In this document: positions 6,588 through 14,097 of the stretch, piece by piece
How the letters are laid out: every line of letters begins with the position of its first letter
How positions within the stretch are numbered: the first letter of the stretch is position 1
Virus record (IMG/VR): IMGVR_UViG_3300026319_000118
Coordinates: 1 to 41,881 of that record
DNA: 41,881 nt
Source of the DNA: a virus
Reading direction: 5' to 3' (one strand)
Program-made: the position numbers and the translations under genes
The notes under the pieces: generated by a model
The model's database searches: none
Told to the model about the DNA's origin: nothing
Seen by the model: only the letters and a program-made list of their open reading frames with translations

Positions 6588-6781
6588 AAGAACTACTTAA
6601 ATTTGTTAGCAATGACGGCACGTGGGTTATTCAAGAAAATACGAATGGGGGGATAACGTTGGAACGAGAGGTCCCCATGAGCCTGATGCCGAATAAGATA
6701 TCCTTCACCAAGGAAGATTTTGGCTCCTTAATCGGGTTACTGGGGAAGTTCGAACAAAAACTTTATGCTTCGGGCAAGTGA
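6584..6781 (+). CDS. Unknown small protein in recombination operon, 65 aa
   Basis: It starts in an ATGA overlap with the putative annealing gene and overlaps the nuclease start by 17 bases. It appears to be a small beta-hairpin plus helix protein (GTWVIQEN, then ITLERE). Its location suggests an accessory to the annealing and nuclease pair, without direct evidence. Confidence 0.6.
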   Translation: MKELLKFVSNDGTWVIQENTNGGITLEREVPMSLMPNKISFTKEDFGSLIGLLGKFEQKLYASGK

Positions 6782-7814
6782 AGTCTGGCGAGTACGCCAT
6801 TGTCTAGCTAGTGTGCGGCTTAGTGAAGAGGTTAAGGACACACCGCAAGAAGCACCGATCGGCGAGATGGCCGAACGCGGAACCGCTGAGCACGAGGAGT
6901 TAGCAACGGGCAAAGATTCCTATCTCCAACATCTAGCGGCCAAGGAAATCGAGGCGTGGGCAGAAGGACACTCTTACAAGGTCTATGTTGAACAAGAACT
7001 CTATCTACGCCGCGATGATCTTGTGCCCTATTTTGTCGGGCACCCGGACCGGTATGTGATCCGGGATGATCATGCGCTGCTAGTGATTGATTTCAAGACG
7101 GGTCCAATCTTAGAACTCGACTCCTGGGCTGATCAAATTAATAGCTATTTTGCGCTCATTTATGAGGCTCATGGATGCCCTAGTAAGATAAATCTAATAG
7201 TTATCAGCAAATATCACGGTGTCTTTAGGATTATTGCCGATATTGCCGACGTAGTTACAAAGGTTATCGAGCAAATCGCATTTCTCACTCGCCACACAGG
7301 CGACAGAGTTCAGCCCCTCCCCGGGGCTTGGTGCCGCTATTGCCCAGCCCGCCTAATATGTCCGGTTGCCGAGAAATATAATACTCCATTGGTTCTTTCC
7401 GGCCAACCTTTGCCGACTGGCGAAGCTGGCGCGGAAGTGCTCGCTCGGCTTCACATTCTCAAAAAGCTTGTTGCAGAAAAGATTAGCTACTACGAGGATC
7501 TGGTCCGCTTTCAGGGCCCCGAGACATTGGCTAATAAGTGGGTAGTAGGTAAAGGTAAGCGCATTGGTGAGATATCCTCGCTTACTAAAGCCCTCCCGCT
7601 TCTCTCCCAGCATTTCAGCCATTTTATGATGACCGCCTCGTTACTGGAAGCGGTCGGGACGGTTTCTTATGCTAAGCTGCGCGACCTTTTAGCCAAGGAG
7701 AAGGGTTATAGCGCAAAAGACGCAGAAGAAGCGCTCAAAGACATCCTGGGAGAACTGCTGACTTTCAAGGAAACTAAGGGGTCAATCGAAGAGGCGCCGA
7801 AACAAATCGAATGA
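6765..7814 (+). CDS. RecB/Cas4-like PD-(D/E)XK nuclease, DUF2800 type, 349 aa
   Basis: Motifs are visible in order: Cys13 near the N-terminus, GTAEH (39-43), GHPDRY (92-97), VIDFKTG (107-113), and a C-terminal cluster Cys190, Cys193, Cys199. The D95 and D109-x-K111 residues fit the PD-(D/E)XK metal site. The one-plus-three cysteine pattern matches iron-sulphur nucleases of the AddB and Cas4 kind. The family usually acts as a DNA exonuclease in recombination or end processing. Residues after about 210 are helical and lack an obvious motif. It is coupled to the upstream putative annealing gene. Confidence 0.8.
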   Translation: MLRASEVWRVRHCLASVRLSEEVKDTPQEAPIGEMAERGTAEHEELATGKDSYLQHLAAKEIEAWAEGHSYKVYVEQELYLRRDDLVPYFVGHPDRYVIRDDHALLVIDFKTGPILELDSWADQINSYFALIYEAHGCPSKINLIVISKYHGVFRIIADIADVVTKVIEQIAFLTRHTGDRVQPLPGAWCRYCPARLICPVAEKYNTPLVLSGQPLPTGEAGAEVLARLHILKKLVAEKISYYEDLVRFQGPETLANKWVVGKGKRIGEISSLTKALPLLSQHFSHFMMTASLLEAVGTVSYAKLRDLLAKEKGYSAKDAEEALKDILGELLTFKETKGSIEEAPKQIE

Positions 7815-7817
7815 AAA

Positions 7818-8111
7818 ATGAAATTTCATCCGTGTCCATTTTGTTTTGATCCACATGCCGATAAATCTCTCCACGTTATCTCTGTCACACCTACGCCAGG
7901 CACGCGGTCCGACTTCGCTGTTACTTGCGACAAATGCGATTGCCTTGGTCCCTGGGCTTTTACAAGAAAAATAGCTATAGAACTCTGGAATTATGCCATC
8001 ACCCGAACCGAACCCGATGAGAAAACTGCAACCCGGTTACGACGTTCAGTACTGCGATCACGAAGGCCAAAAAATCGTGACGCCCAAAAATCCAAAGGTG
8101 AATCCGTTTAG
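7818..8111 (+). CDS. Lar-like restriction-alleviation zinc protein, 97 aa
   Basis: Two CxxC pairs (Cys6/Cys9 and Cys37/Cys40) and a C-terminal AIELWN phrase (54-58) match the Lar family layout. Lar-type proteins counter host type I restriction, though many phage members are uncharacterised. The last about 30 residues overlap the next gene in another frame and may be non-essential. It lies in the nuclease operon, four bases after the RecB-like gene. Confidence 0.7.
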   Translation: MKFHPCPFCFDPHADKSLHVISVTPTPGTRSDFAVTCDKCDCLGPWAFTRKIAIELWNYAITRTEPDEKTATRLRRSVLRSRRPKNRDAQKSKGESV

Positions 8112-8454
8112 CCTGCTGTTTACTGCCTATCTGCTAAGCGAGATTATATCGAATCAGCTTAACCCGGGGGAACTGGATCCATCTCCAGAAATCGATCAAT
8201 GGTTGATCCCCTTCACTCACCATATAGCGCGCGCGCTACAAATGGACCCAGAGAATCTCTGCGACTTACTGCCGCAGTTCAGTAAACTGAATGGAGTTTT
8301 CACCTATATGTCTGATGGAGTTAGTAACTCATTCGGGATATGCCGCTCGCTAGAACCAGCTCACATCGTCGCATTTATCGAGAACGGAATAAAGCAGTTA
8401 TATGAAGGCAGGACCAATACTACCGAGCCACATCCTGGACAAGATGAGTCCTGA
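8017..8454 (+). CDS. Unknown protein, 145 aa
   Basis: A soluble, mostly helical protein with no recognised family. The start is uncertain. ATG 8017 is given; ATG 7993 would add eight residues. Either way it overlaps the Lar-like gene by about 95-120 bases. Its 3' end overlaps the VRR-NUC gene. The sustained protein-like composition after 8111 supports it being real. Confidence 0.6.
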   Translation: MRKLQPGYDVQYCDHEGQKIVTPKNPKVNPFSLLFTAYLLSEIISNQLNPGELDPSPEIDQWLIPFTHHIARALQMDPENLCDLLPQFSKLNGVFTYMSDGVSNSFGICRSLEPAHIVAFIENGIKQLYEGRTNTTEPHPGQDES

Positions 8455-8818
8455 GGACAGGAAAGAGCTAGGTAAGGCTGGCGAGTTGCCGAGCGAGGTA
8501 GCCGCAAGACTAGAACGGAAAGCCGAGCGAGTGCTCCGTAAGCAATGCCTCTCTTTTTGTGCCAAGCACGGTTTTTGTGTAGGCACAGCGCGCGATGATC
8601 GCCGGAGCACCTATACTGTCGGGTGGCCAGACCTGACTATTATCCTGCCGGGGCGCGTGATATTTGTTGAACTCAAGACGGCAGTAGGAGTCCTTTCGGA
8701 CGAACAAGATGTCATACTAAAGGAATTAACGCTTGCCCATCAGGTCGCAACGGTTATACGTTCGTACGAAGCGTTTCTCTCTTTGATGAGGCATTATTTG
8801 GGGAGGACAATAAACTGA
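8402..8818 (+). CDS. VRR-NUC domain nuclease, 138 aa
   Basis: The core motifs of VRR-NUC enzymes are present: VGWPDL (73-78) with Asp77, FVELK (88-92) with Glu90 and Lys92, and a following LSDEQ. Proteins of this fold include Holliday-junction and flap-type nucleases such as FAN1 and phage members of about 100-150 residues. It probably processes branched DNA during recombination or replication. ATG 8402 is given; ATG 8444 would remove 14 poorly conserved-looking residues and cut the overlap with the previous gene. Its 3' end carries the ribosome-binding site for the next gene. Confidence 0.8.
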   Translation: MKAGPILPSHILDKMSPEDRKELGKAGELPSEVAARLERKAERVLRKQCLSFCAKHGFCVGTARDDRRSTYTVGWPDLTIILPGRVIFVELKTAVGVLSDEQDVILKELTLAHQVATVIRSYEAFLSLMRHYLGRTIN

Positions 8819-8946
8819 AAGCCCGTTTTTTATACACCATAATCGGCGAAGCATACGTCTATTATCACCAATGGGAACGGCGTTACGACGGCAACGAGAT
8901 TTGGTTCAAAGCTATCAATCACGATATTTGGTGGAGATGGCAATAA
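8815..8946 (+). CDS. Small protein with probable CTG start, 43 aa
   Basis: An open frame runs from CTG at 8815 to TAA at 8946 with no ATG, GTG or TTG near its beginning. A strong ribosome-binding site (GGGAGGA, 8801-8807) lies seven bases before the CTG. The frame closes in a TAATG overlap with the next gene. The product is rich in Trp, Tyr and Arg (EAYVYYHQWERRYDGN) and helix-like. The tight overlaps on both sides support translation. Function is unknown. Confidence 0.5.
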   Translation: MKARFLYTIIGEAYVYYHQWERRYDGNEIWFKAINHDIWWRWQ

Positions 8947-9149
8947 TGGAAGCTAACATTTACAAGCCCTGGACAATCGAAGCTGAACCATTTGGCGACC
9001 CCGGCAACATCACTTGGCTTATACGCGACAGCCGAGGCACCGTGATCGCGTTAGTGGATACCGAGGCGGATGCCGTCTACATCTGCTCTCGCGTCAATAT
9101 GATCCAAGAATACGATCAATGGAAACCGTGGAACCCTACCAACTCTTGA
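8946..9149 (+). CDS. Unknown small protein, 67 aa
   Basis: ATG 8946 is chosen because GGTGGAG lies about ten bases upstream and the ATG overlaps the preceding TAA; an in-frame ATG at 8937 is too close to that site. It is acidic, with a probable beta-sheet core and an NMIQEYDQWKPW tail. It ends inside the convergent glycosidase-like gene by 14 bases. No family is recognised. Confidence 0.65.
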   Translation: MEANIYKPWTIEAEPFGDPGNITWLIRDSRGTVIALVDTEADAVYICSRVNMIQEYDQWKPWNPTNS

Positions 9150-10137
9150 CCGTTGTTAACGGGTTCACGTAGTCGATGAAGTGGTTATTATCCGGGATCA
9201 TCAGGTCCGGATTATTGTTGATCTGTTTCGCGTACAATTCCATAAACCAGCCCAGGTTGGTCTTAACGATATCGATCGTCTGGGAATAATCAGTGAATGT
9301 ATGCGCCATCTGATACCCAGCAGGATTAGTTAGGGTGTTGGCTAGCATGAATGCGTAAGGGGGCCCGCTGGTCTCGTTGACGAAAACATCAGCGTTATTC
9401 CATTTGATCCCGAATTGGTTCCCGGCTTGCGCTTTCCCTGCGTTTGAGGCCGCGATCGCTAGGGTATCGCTCTCGGTTGGGAACGTCACTCCTAGATAGT
9501 TGGCGATCAGTTTAGTGTTCGGGAACGCTGCTTGCCACATGGCTAGGATCTGGCTGAAGGCATTATTCCACAACTGGTTCCCGGTGACCCCGTTATAAGT
9601 GGTCGCGGCCAGTGTCGCGTTATCGGTCGAGCTCAAGCAGAGCTGCATGAAATGGTCTTTACCCCAGCCGGCCATCGTGACGTAAGCAAAGAGCGGGTTC
9701 GTATCATAGCGCGCCCCAAACGCTTTGATAAACGTCTTTAAGACTGCTTGGTACTTAGTATCCCACGGTGCCGGGTACACGAGCCCGGTTGAACTCGTGA
9801 AGGTCGTCATGCCGGGCGTAGCAAACACCCAAGGGGGGCAATCGATCCCCATTGATACCAGGACACTGAGCCGCTTGCCCATCTGGATAGCCAACTGCAC
9901 AGCAGCATCGACGTAACTCCAATCGTAGGTGGTGGCATTAAGCGGCTGGATCGCTGACCAATTACGCCGGTGTGCAGTCCCGTTTATCCCGATTGTCGTG
10001 TAGCCGACTTCACCTTGGAGCTGATCGATACGCTCGTTAAACCCGAGAAGCTGCCAGAGGCCGGCTGGCTGATATTTGCCGTTTGTTGTGTTCGGGATTG
10101 CCACTTTGTCTGCTCTTATGTGTTTGTGTCTAGGCAC
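9136..10137 (-). CDS. TIM-barrel glycoside-hydrolase-like protein, 333 aa
   Basis: Successive strand-like blocks are typical of clan GH-A barrels: WSAIQPLNATTYDWSYVD (strand 2), then GKRLSVLVSMG followed by PPWVFA (strand 3), AYVTMAGWG (strand 4) and TKLIANYLG. Beta-galactosidase or endoglycanase relatives carry a catalytic Glu just after the strand-4 phrase; here the place reads KDH, so activity is uncertain. No signal peptide. The GTG start at 10137 is provisional and lies in a 16-base dyad. It could be a virion glycan-binding or glycan-degrading protein. It is divergent from the exported propeller gene. Confidence 0.6.
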   Translation of the reverse strand: MPRHKHIRADKVAIPNTTNGKYQPAGLWQLLGFNERIDQLQGEVGYTTIGINGTAHRRNWSAIQPLNATTYDWSYVDAAVQLAIQMGKRLSVLVSMGIDCPPWVFATPGMTTFTSSTGLVYPAPWDTKYQAVLKTFIKAFGARYDTNPLFAYVTMAGWGKDHFMQLCLSSTDNATLAATTYNGVTGNQLWNNAFSQILAMWQAAFPNTKLIANYLGVTFPTESDTLAIAASNAGKAQAGNQFGIKWNNADVFVNETSGPPYAFMLANTLTNPAGYQMAHTFTDYSQTIDIVKTNLGWFMELYAKQINNNPDLMIPDNNHFIDYVNPLTTVKSW

Positions 10138-10139
10138 AA
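10124..10139. promoter_or_regulatory. 16-base dyad over the glycosidase start
   Basis: TTGTGTCTAGGCACAA is a palindrome except for one base pair. It covers the GTG start of the - gene and lies 43 bases before the ATG of the + gene. It could be an operator for both genes or an RNA hairpin hiding the - start codon. Confidence 0.45.
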
Positions 10140-10182
10140 GTATTGATTGCCATCAGGTTACTATAGCTTATCCTCGACCTTG

Positions 10183-12276
10183 ATGAAACTTCTTGTTGCT
10201 CTCGCTGCTTCCTTACTGGCCTGTCTCGGGCACGCTCAAACCGTAAGCGTAATCGGTAACACCGGCCAACCCACAACCACTGCAGGGAAAGTGCCGTTTC
10301 TACTTTCAGGAATCACGGTAGATGGATCTAATAAAATTTATACTGTACATGACTGGGACGAAGCTCAGGTCACTATTCGAGTCTGGGACCCGTTAACCGG
10401 CAAAGTGTTATCTGGTTCCGGGCATGTGGTACCAGAACTTTGCGAAACGATCGCAGTCGAACCGGATGGCAGTTACGCGTACGTAGGCAGTTGGCACGGA
10501 ACAGAGAACCCGCCGAACTTCAGCTTGGATATCTGGAAGGTCAGAATGACAGGGACTCCGATCGCTGTGAACTTCACAACTGCTGGGCAAAAGATCCAAG
10601 TCGATACTGGAAGCGCAACCGGATTGTTACCAATAGTTCTATCAGGGAATGATCTCTGGGTGGCGGATCATGACGGAAATAAGCTTCTGGAGTATGACAA
10701 GAACACCGGTTCATTGCTTCAGACAATCTCGGTTCCATCGCCGCTTGGGCTTGCCGTTGACGGATCTGGTAATATTTGGGTTAGCACTAATCTTACCAAC
10801 ATCAATGTTTATTCGCCGAGCGGCACGCTTTTAGGAACACCGATCACCAATCGAGTGAATATCTATTGGCTAGCAATCAATGGAGCAAGATTAGAAGTCT
10901 GGGACTCAAGCAATGCAGTTATCTGGGCTTATACAATCTCTGGGGTCACGGCCACCTATATCAATTATGTCGGGTTATTGGAAACACCAGGGGACCCGAA
11001 TACGCATCGGTTTAGTAAGTACGGAGCGATCGCCCTGGATAGCAATGGTCATTTAATCATCTCGAACCATATAGGGATTAGTGGTGCCGGAGGGTCCCGC
11101 CTAGAGTCGCTTCAGGTTTCCAATTACGGCGCGATTTGGAAAGTTACCGACACGGAATTCTCGAGCAACGCTGCCTATACGAGTGCGAATCCGAATCAAT
11201 TGCTTTCGTCAAATCGGCAAGCCTATTCAATTAATCGCACCACCCAAACCTCGGCATGGTTAGGTTGCGGCCAAAGCGACACTACCTATTGGGGAGCAAT
11301 AAATGCAGCCGACGGGCAGATCAAAGCTCTCACGCTCGGCGGTAATGACTTTTTGTTTTTCCCTCACACTTGGAATGGATGCGCAATTTACCGGGTTATC
11401 CCCCAAGCTGGCATAGGACCTAAATTACAATTGGCATCATGCCTTGGACTAAGTAATCCAGGGGCAGATGGTTCATTTAATGGCTCGATGTGGATGTGGT
11501 CCTGGCAGGACACGACAGGAACAGATGTTGTGCCTAATGGTCCCGGACTTACCATCGACCAGAGGCCACCAAACGCTACGGTGCAGGTGTCCATTATATC
11601 AAACGTAGTAGACGAGCAGGGGACAATCTGGCTCTCCCTGATTCAAACCTATGCTCCTCCATTTACGGAAGATTCAGCCGTTTGGAAGGTACCGCTTAAT
11701 TCGATCAATTCGGCTGGTAATCCCGTGTATCATTGGGCAGATAGGACCGAAGTCATTTCGGAATCAACCTTGCGAACAGCGTTTAATCAACCACGCCCGG
11801 CGACATTAAACGTCATGCAAGTGACCTACAGCCCGGTTGATAACCTGATCTATACGTTGCTCTATATCCCGGCCCTACCGGGAGCAGCCCAAAATGGAGG
11901 GACGATCTGGATGGCTGGCGATGTACTGGCTGCCTGGACGCCATCCGGGATGCTTGTCTGGTCTACTATTCCTACATATCTCACAGTCGGCATGACGTGT
12001 GTCAGCGGCGGTAGCGGCGTGTTAATCGGCCAGAATGTTGATAACTCGGGAGCTGTAAGAGGTGGAGTAATCCACCGTTATGCGTCAAATGGCGTGCTCC
12101 TTGCCACTTATATGCCACCAACGCCTCAATTTGGTACTGTAGGAACGTCGAACAACCCAAGCGGTCGTTTTGATGAGTTCGGAGCATTGAACGCACAGAA
12201 AGCACCTAATGGGACAATCGATATTTTCGCAGAAGACAATATTAACGGACGCGTGTTCTGGTACAATCAACCGTAA
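10183..12276 (+). CDS. Exported NHL/SMP-30-like beta-propeller protein, 697 aa
   Basis: The ATG at 10183 opens a clear Sec signal peptide (MKLLVALAASLLACLGHAQ, cleavage after HAQ or AHA-like site). Repeated blades follow, such as YVGSWHGTEN, GNDLWVADHDGNKLLEYD and AVDGSGNIWVSTN, the texture of NHL or SMP-30 propellers. Such domains bind proteins or glycans or act as lactonase-like enzymes. A TTG 36 bases upstream would spoil the signal peptide. It is a single + gene between - units; its stop abuts the stop of the convergent gene with no gap. A secreted auxiliary role or acquired host gene is inferred. Confidence 0.7.
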   Translation: MKLLVALAASLLACLGHAQTVSVIGNTGQPTTTAGKVPFLLSGITVDGSNKIYTVHDWDEAQVTIRVWDPLTGKVLSGSGHVVPELCETIAVEPDGSYAYVGSWHGTENPPNFSLDIWKVRMTGTPIAVNFTTAGQKIQVDTGSATGLLPIVLSGNDLWVADHDGNKLLEYDKNTGSLLQTISVPSPLGLAVDGSGNIWVSTNLTNINVYSPSGTLLGTPITNRVNIYWLAINGARLEVWDSSNAVIWAYTISGVTATYINYVGLLETPGDPNTHRFSKYGAIALDSNGHLIISNHIGISGAGGSRLESLQVSNYGAIWKVTDTEFSSNAAYTSANPNQLLSSNRQAYSINRTTQTSAWLGCGQSDTTYWGAINAADGQIKALTLGGNDFLFFPHTWNGCAIYRVIPQAGIGPKLQLASCLGLSNPGADGSFNGSMWMWSWQDTTGTDVVPNGPGLTIDQRPPNATVQVSIISNVVDEQGTIWLSLIQTYAPPFTEDSAVWKVPLNSINSAGNPVYHWADRTEVISESTLRTAFNQPRPATLNVMQVTYSPVDNLIYTLLYIPALPGAAQNGGTIWMAGDVLAAWTPSGMLVWSTIPTYLTVGMTCVSGGSGVLIGQNVDNSGAVRGGVIHRYASNGVLLATYMPPTPQFGTVGTSNNPSGRFDEFGALNAQKAPNGTIDIFAEDNINGRVFWYNQP

Positions 12277-12621
12277 CTAGATTGCCCAGATTGCAGCGTT
12301 GATATTACCGGTTGACGTGCCAAAAGCTGGAATACTGACTCGGACCTGGCTAATTGGTCCCGGAATATAGATAAGCGGGGGGACTGTTCCAAACGCAACA
12401 GAAATAGGGTTGGCTACTTGCGGGGAACCAATCTGAGTTGGTGTCAGGTATAGAGAACCTTGTGGACTAAAAATCTGAATACTAACCGAGAGATTTGCCA
12501 CCCCAAGCGCCGTAGCGTCTAAAAGCACATTCCAAAACTTGGCTTGCGGAGCGATCAAGGTGAGATTTCCGGCAGCAGAGAAGACATTAAACACGAGTTG
12601 AGCGACATCCTGGACGTACAT
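12277..12621 (-). CDS. Beta-rich probable structural protein, 114 aa
   Basis: The sequence is almost all beta-strand with many Val, Ile, Ser and Pro residues and no charged clusters, like small virion decoration or fibre proteins. It is the last gene of the long - strand series. No family is recognised. Confidence 0.6.
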   Translation of the reverse strand: MYVQDVAQLVFNVFSAAGNLTLIAPQAKFWNVLLDATALGVANLSVSIQIFSPQGSLYLTPTQIGSPQVANPISVAFGTVPPLIYIPGPISQVRVSIPAFGTSTGNINAAIWAI

Positions 12622-12625
12622 AATT

Positions 12626-13003
12626 TTAGCTCTGTATTGTTGCGCTTAGTTCCATGAAGCTCCCTCCAGCACCTGACGCACCACTTATATTGATCCGTAG
12701 GCCCCGGAATGTGCCTGGGATTGGGTTATTATAAACCGTAGCCTGTACAAGAGTGATGGGAGCAGGCATCACGAGCGAACGCCAAGTGCCGTCTAAGCCC
12801 AAGGCTTGGAATGTTGCGACCCCTGGGGTTGCGGTAACAGCCAAGATGAAGTATGCGCAATTAATCAGGAGAGGACCATAATAGGCCGACGGCTGTGGCG
12901 GGATCGTGCTCAGCCCTGTCCCGCCAACCTGAATAACAGCAAAGTTACTGTTAAGGTTTGTCGATGTGTTAACGCCGTAGTTAGAAATTGCCTGCTGACT
13001 CAT
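12626..13003 (-). CDS. Beta-rich probable structural protein, 125 aa
   Basis: It resembles its downstream neighbour in composition: Ser/Gly/Asn-rich strands, then a GLDGTWRSLVMP phrase suggestive of a small beta-sandwich. It is probably a minor virion or appendage protein. It starts in an ATGA overlap with the upstream gene. Confidence 0.6.
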   Translation of the reverse strand: MSQQAISNYGVNTSTNLNSNFAVIQVGGTGLSTIPPQPSAYYGPLLINCAYFILAVTATPGVATFQALGLDGTWRSLVMPAPITLVQATVYNNPIPGTFRGLRINISGASGAGGSFMELSATIQS

Positions 13004-13437
13004 TCGGCTACTCCTCCCGGCTCCGGTCTAATAGCGAGTGCATCAACGAAATCGTTCTCTCGACCCTCTCCTGATTCGTCTCGTCGCTCGCCAGCATCAT
13101 CAGGTCCTGTTTCAACTCCCTCACCCTCTGGAATGGCGTATCCGTCGAAATCTTCAGGCGCAAGCTCAGGCGTTCCAGGCTCGATTTCGGTAGGAACGAC
13201 TTCATTCTCTCTTTGAACAACAGGCTCATTTTCGTCGGGTCCTTTGTCTATCTGGGCAATTAAATGAATTGTTTCTTCGAGTTCATTACGCGTCGCTTCT
13301 AGCCCAAGTTTTAGAACTATATCACTAATCCGCTCGACCGTCATACCAGCCTCGCGCGCAAGCTTGACGATGCCGCGCCTAGCCCAGGCTGGAAGCGGCG
13401 GGATACTAGAGATCCGCGTCTGTTTCTGTTTCTTCAT
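13000..13437 (-). CDS. Unknown acidic-tailed protein, 145 aa
   Basis: An N-terminal basic part with a helix-turn-helix-like stretch (ARRGIVKLAREAGMTVERISDIV, about 19-41) is followed by a very acidic, Pro/Glu-rich disordered tail. DNA binding is possible, but the same text would fit a small structural adaptor. It overlaps both neighbours by four bases. Confidence 0.6.
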   Translation of the reverse strand: MKKQKQTRISSIPPLPAWARRGIVKLAREAGMTVERISDIVLKLGLEATRNELEETIHLIAQIDKGPDENEPVVQRENEVVPTEIEPGTPELAPEDFDGYAIPEGEGVETGPDDAGERRDESGEGRENDFVDALAIRPEPGGVAE

Positions 13438-13646
13438 TTCCTCGCCTTCACTTCGTCCCGTAACGCAGACACTTGTGCCTCGATAGTAGTTATCCGTTCG
13501 CCCATCCCACCGATCTTTTCGACCACGTTCATGTAAGAAACAAAGATGGAGCTGATCATACCCAAGGCCATGATAAACACCACTATCATGGTCAAGATAT
13601 CCCCTAGTCTGACCCGGAGACTAAATCCGTTCTGCTTTTCATCCAT
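13434..13646 (-). CDS. Membrane protein with coiled-coil tail, holin or spanin candidate, 70 aa
   Basis: A charged N-terminus is followed by one membrane span (about 17-38, rich in Ile, Val, Met) and a C-terminal heptad-like helix (VVEKIGGMGERITTIEAQVSAL). Small proteins with this architecture include XhlA-like lysis accessories. The gene is in a cluster of small distal late genes, a reasonable place for a lysis function, but there is a rival candidate at 40013-40234. Confidence 0.55.
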   Translation of the reverse strand: MDEKQNGFSLRVRLGDILTMIVVFIMALGMISSIFVSYMNVVEKIGGMGERITTIEAQVSALRDEVKARK

Positions 13647-13848
13647 TTTTCTGCAACTCGATTAGAGCCTGGAACGCCTTATCGTGACCTGTTTGCGTCG
13701 GGAGCCCAGGAATTTTGGGATCATTATGGTAAGGGCCGGCTAAAATCTGATCTACGTAATGGGAATGATCAAAAGCGGGATGTAAATACGCCGTCAATTT
13801 AGTCCCGAATGTGGTGAGAACTACGTAGAATCCAGGCTCTCTGGTCAT
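13639..13848 (-). CDS. Unknown small protein, 69 aa
   Basis: A soluble His/Tyr-rich protein with a GTKLTAYLHPAFDHSHYVDQI phrase split across residues about 15-35. No family recognised. It overlaps the upstream gene by four bases and the downstream one by eight. Confidence 0.6.
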   Translation of the reverse strand: MTREPGFYVVLTTFGTKLTAYLHPAFDHSHYVDQILAGPYHNDPKIPGLPTQTGHDKAFQALIELQKNG

Positions 13849-13982
13849 TTCCGATTACTGCGCCGCATCTGGCGTCCACGACCTGGGATGCTGCGAACGA
13901 AATTCATCATAGGTCGCCCGACATCAGCGACCTTGTCCCTGCCAGGCATCACTTGACTCACCGGCGGTTTATAGGTTGGCAT
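13845..13982 (-). CDS. Small basic protein, 45 aa
   Basis: ATG 13982 is preferred over an upstream in-frame start at 14060 because AGGGG lies seven bases before it and because the longer form would overlap the 34-residue gene upstream. The C-terminus is very basic (RGRQMRRSNRK). It could be a DNA-binding or virion-associated protein. Confidence 0.55.
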   Translation of the reverse strand: MPTYKPPVSQVMPGRDKVADVGRPMMNFVRSIPGRGRQMRRSNRK

Positions 13983-13983
13983 A

Positions 13984-14088
13984 TTATTTCCCCTTCTTTT
14001 TCTTTTTCTTGCCCTTTGATCGCAGCGTGCCCGATATCGTGTGATAATCCGGGCTGCCACCGTAAATCTTTGGATTAGTTACCGCCAT
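13984..14088 (-). CDS. Lysine-tailed micro-protein, 34 aa
   Basis: AGGGAG lies about five bases before the ATG, and the stop is separated from the next ATG by one base. The last ten residues contain eight lysines. Small Lys-tailed proteins are common among phage minor structural genes; no function can be given. Confidence 0.55.
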   Translation of the reverse strand: MAVTNPKIYGGSPDYHTISGTLRSKGKKKKKKGK

Positions 14089-14097
14089 ATTTGCTCC

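Noticed and set aside
13008-13229. A 73-codon - frame inside the 145-aa gene
   Set aside because: The 145-aa frame has ATGA junctions on both sides; this one is internal and lacks a ribosome site.
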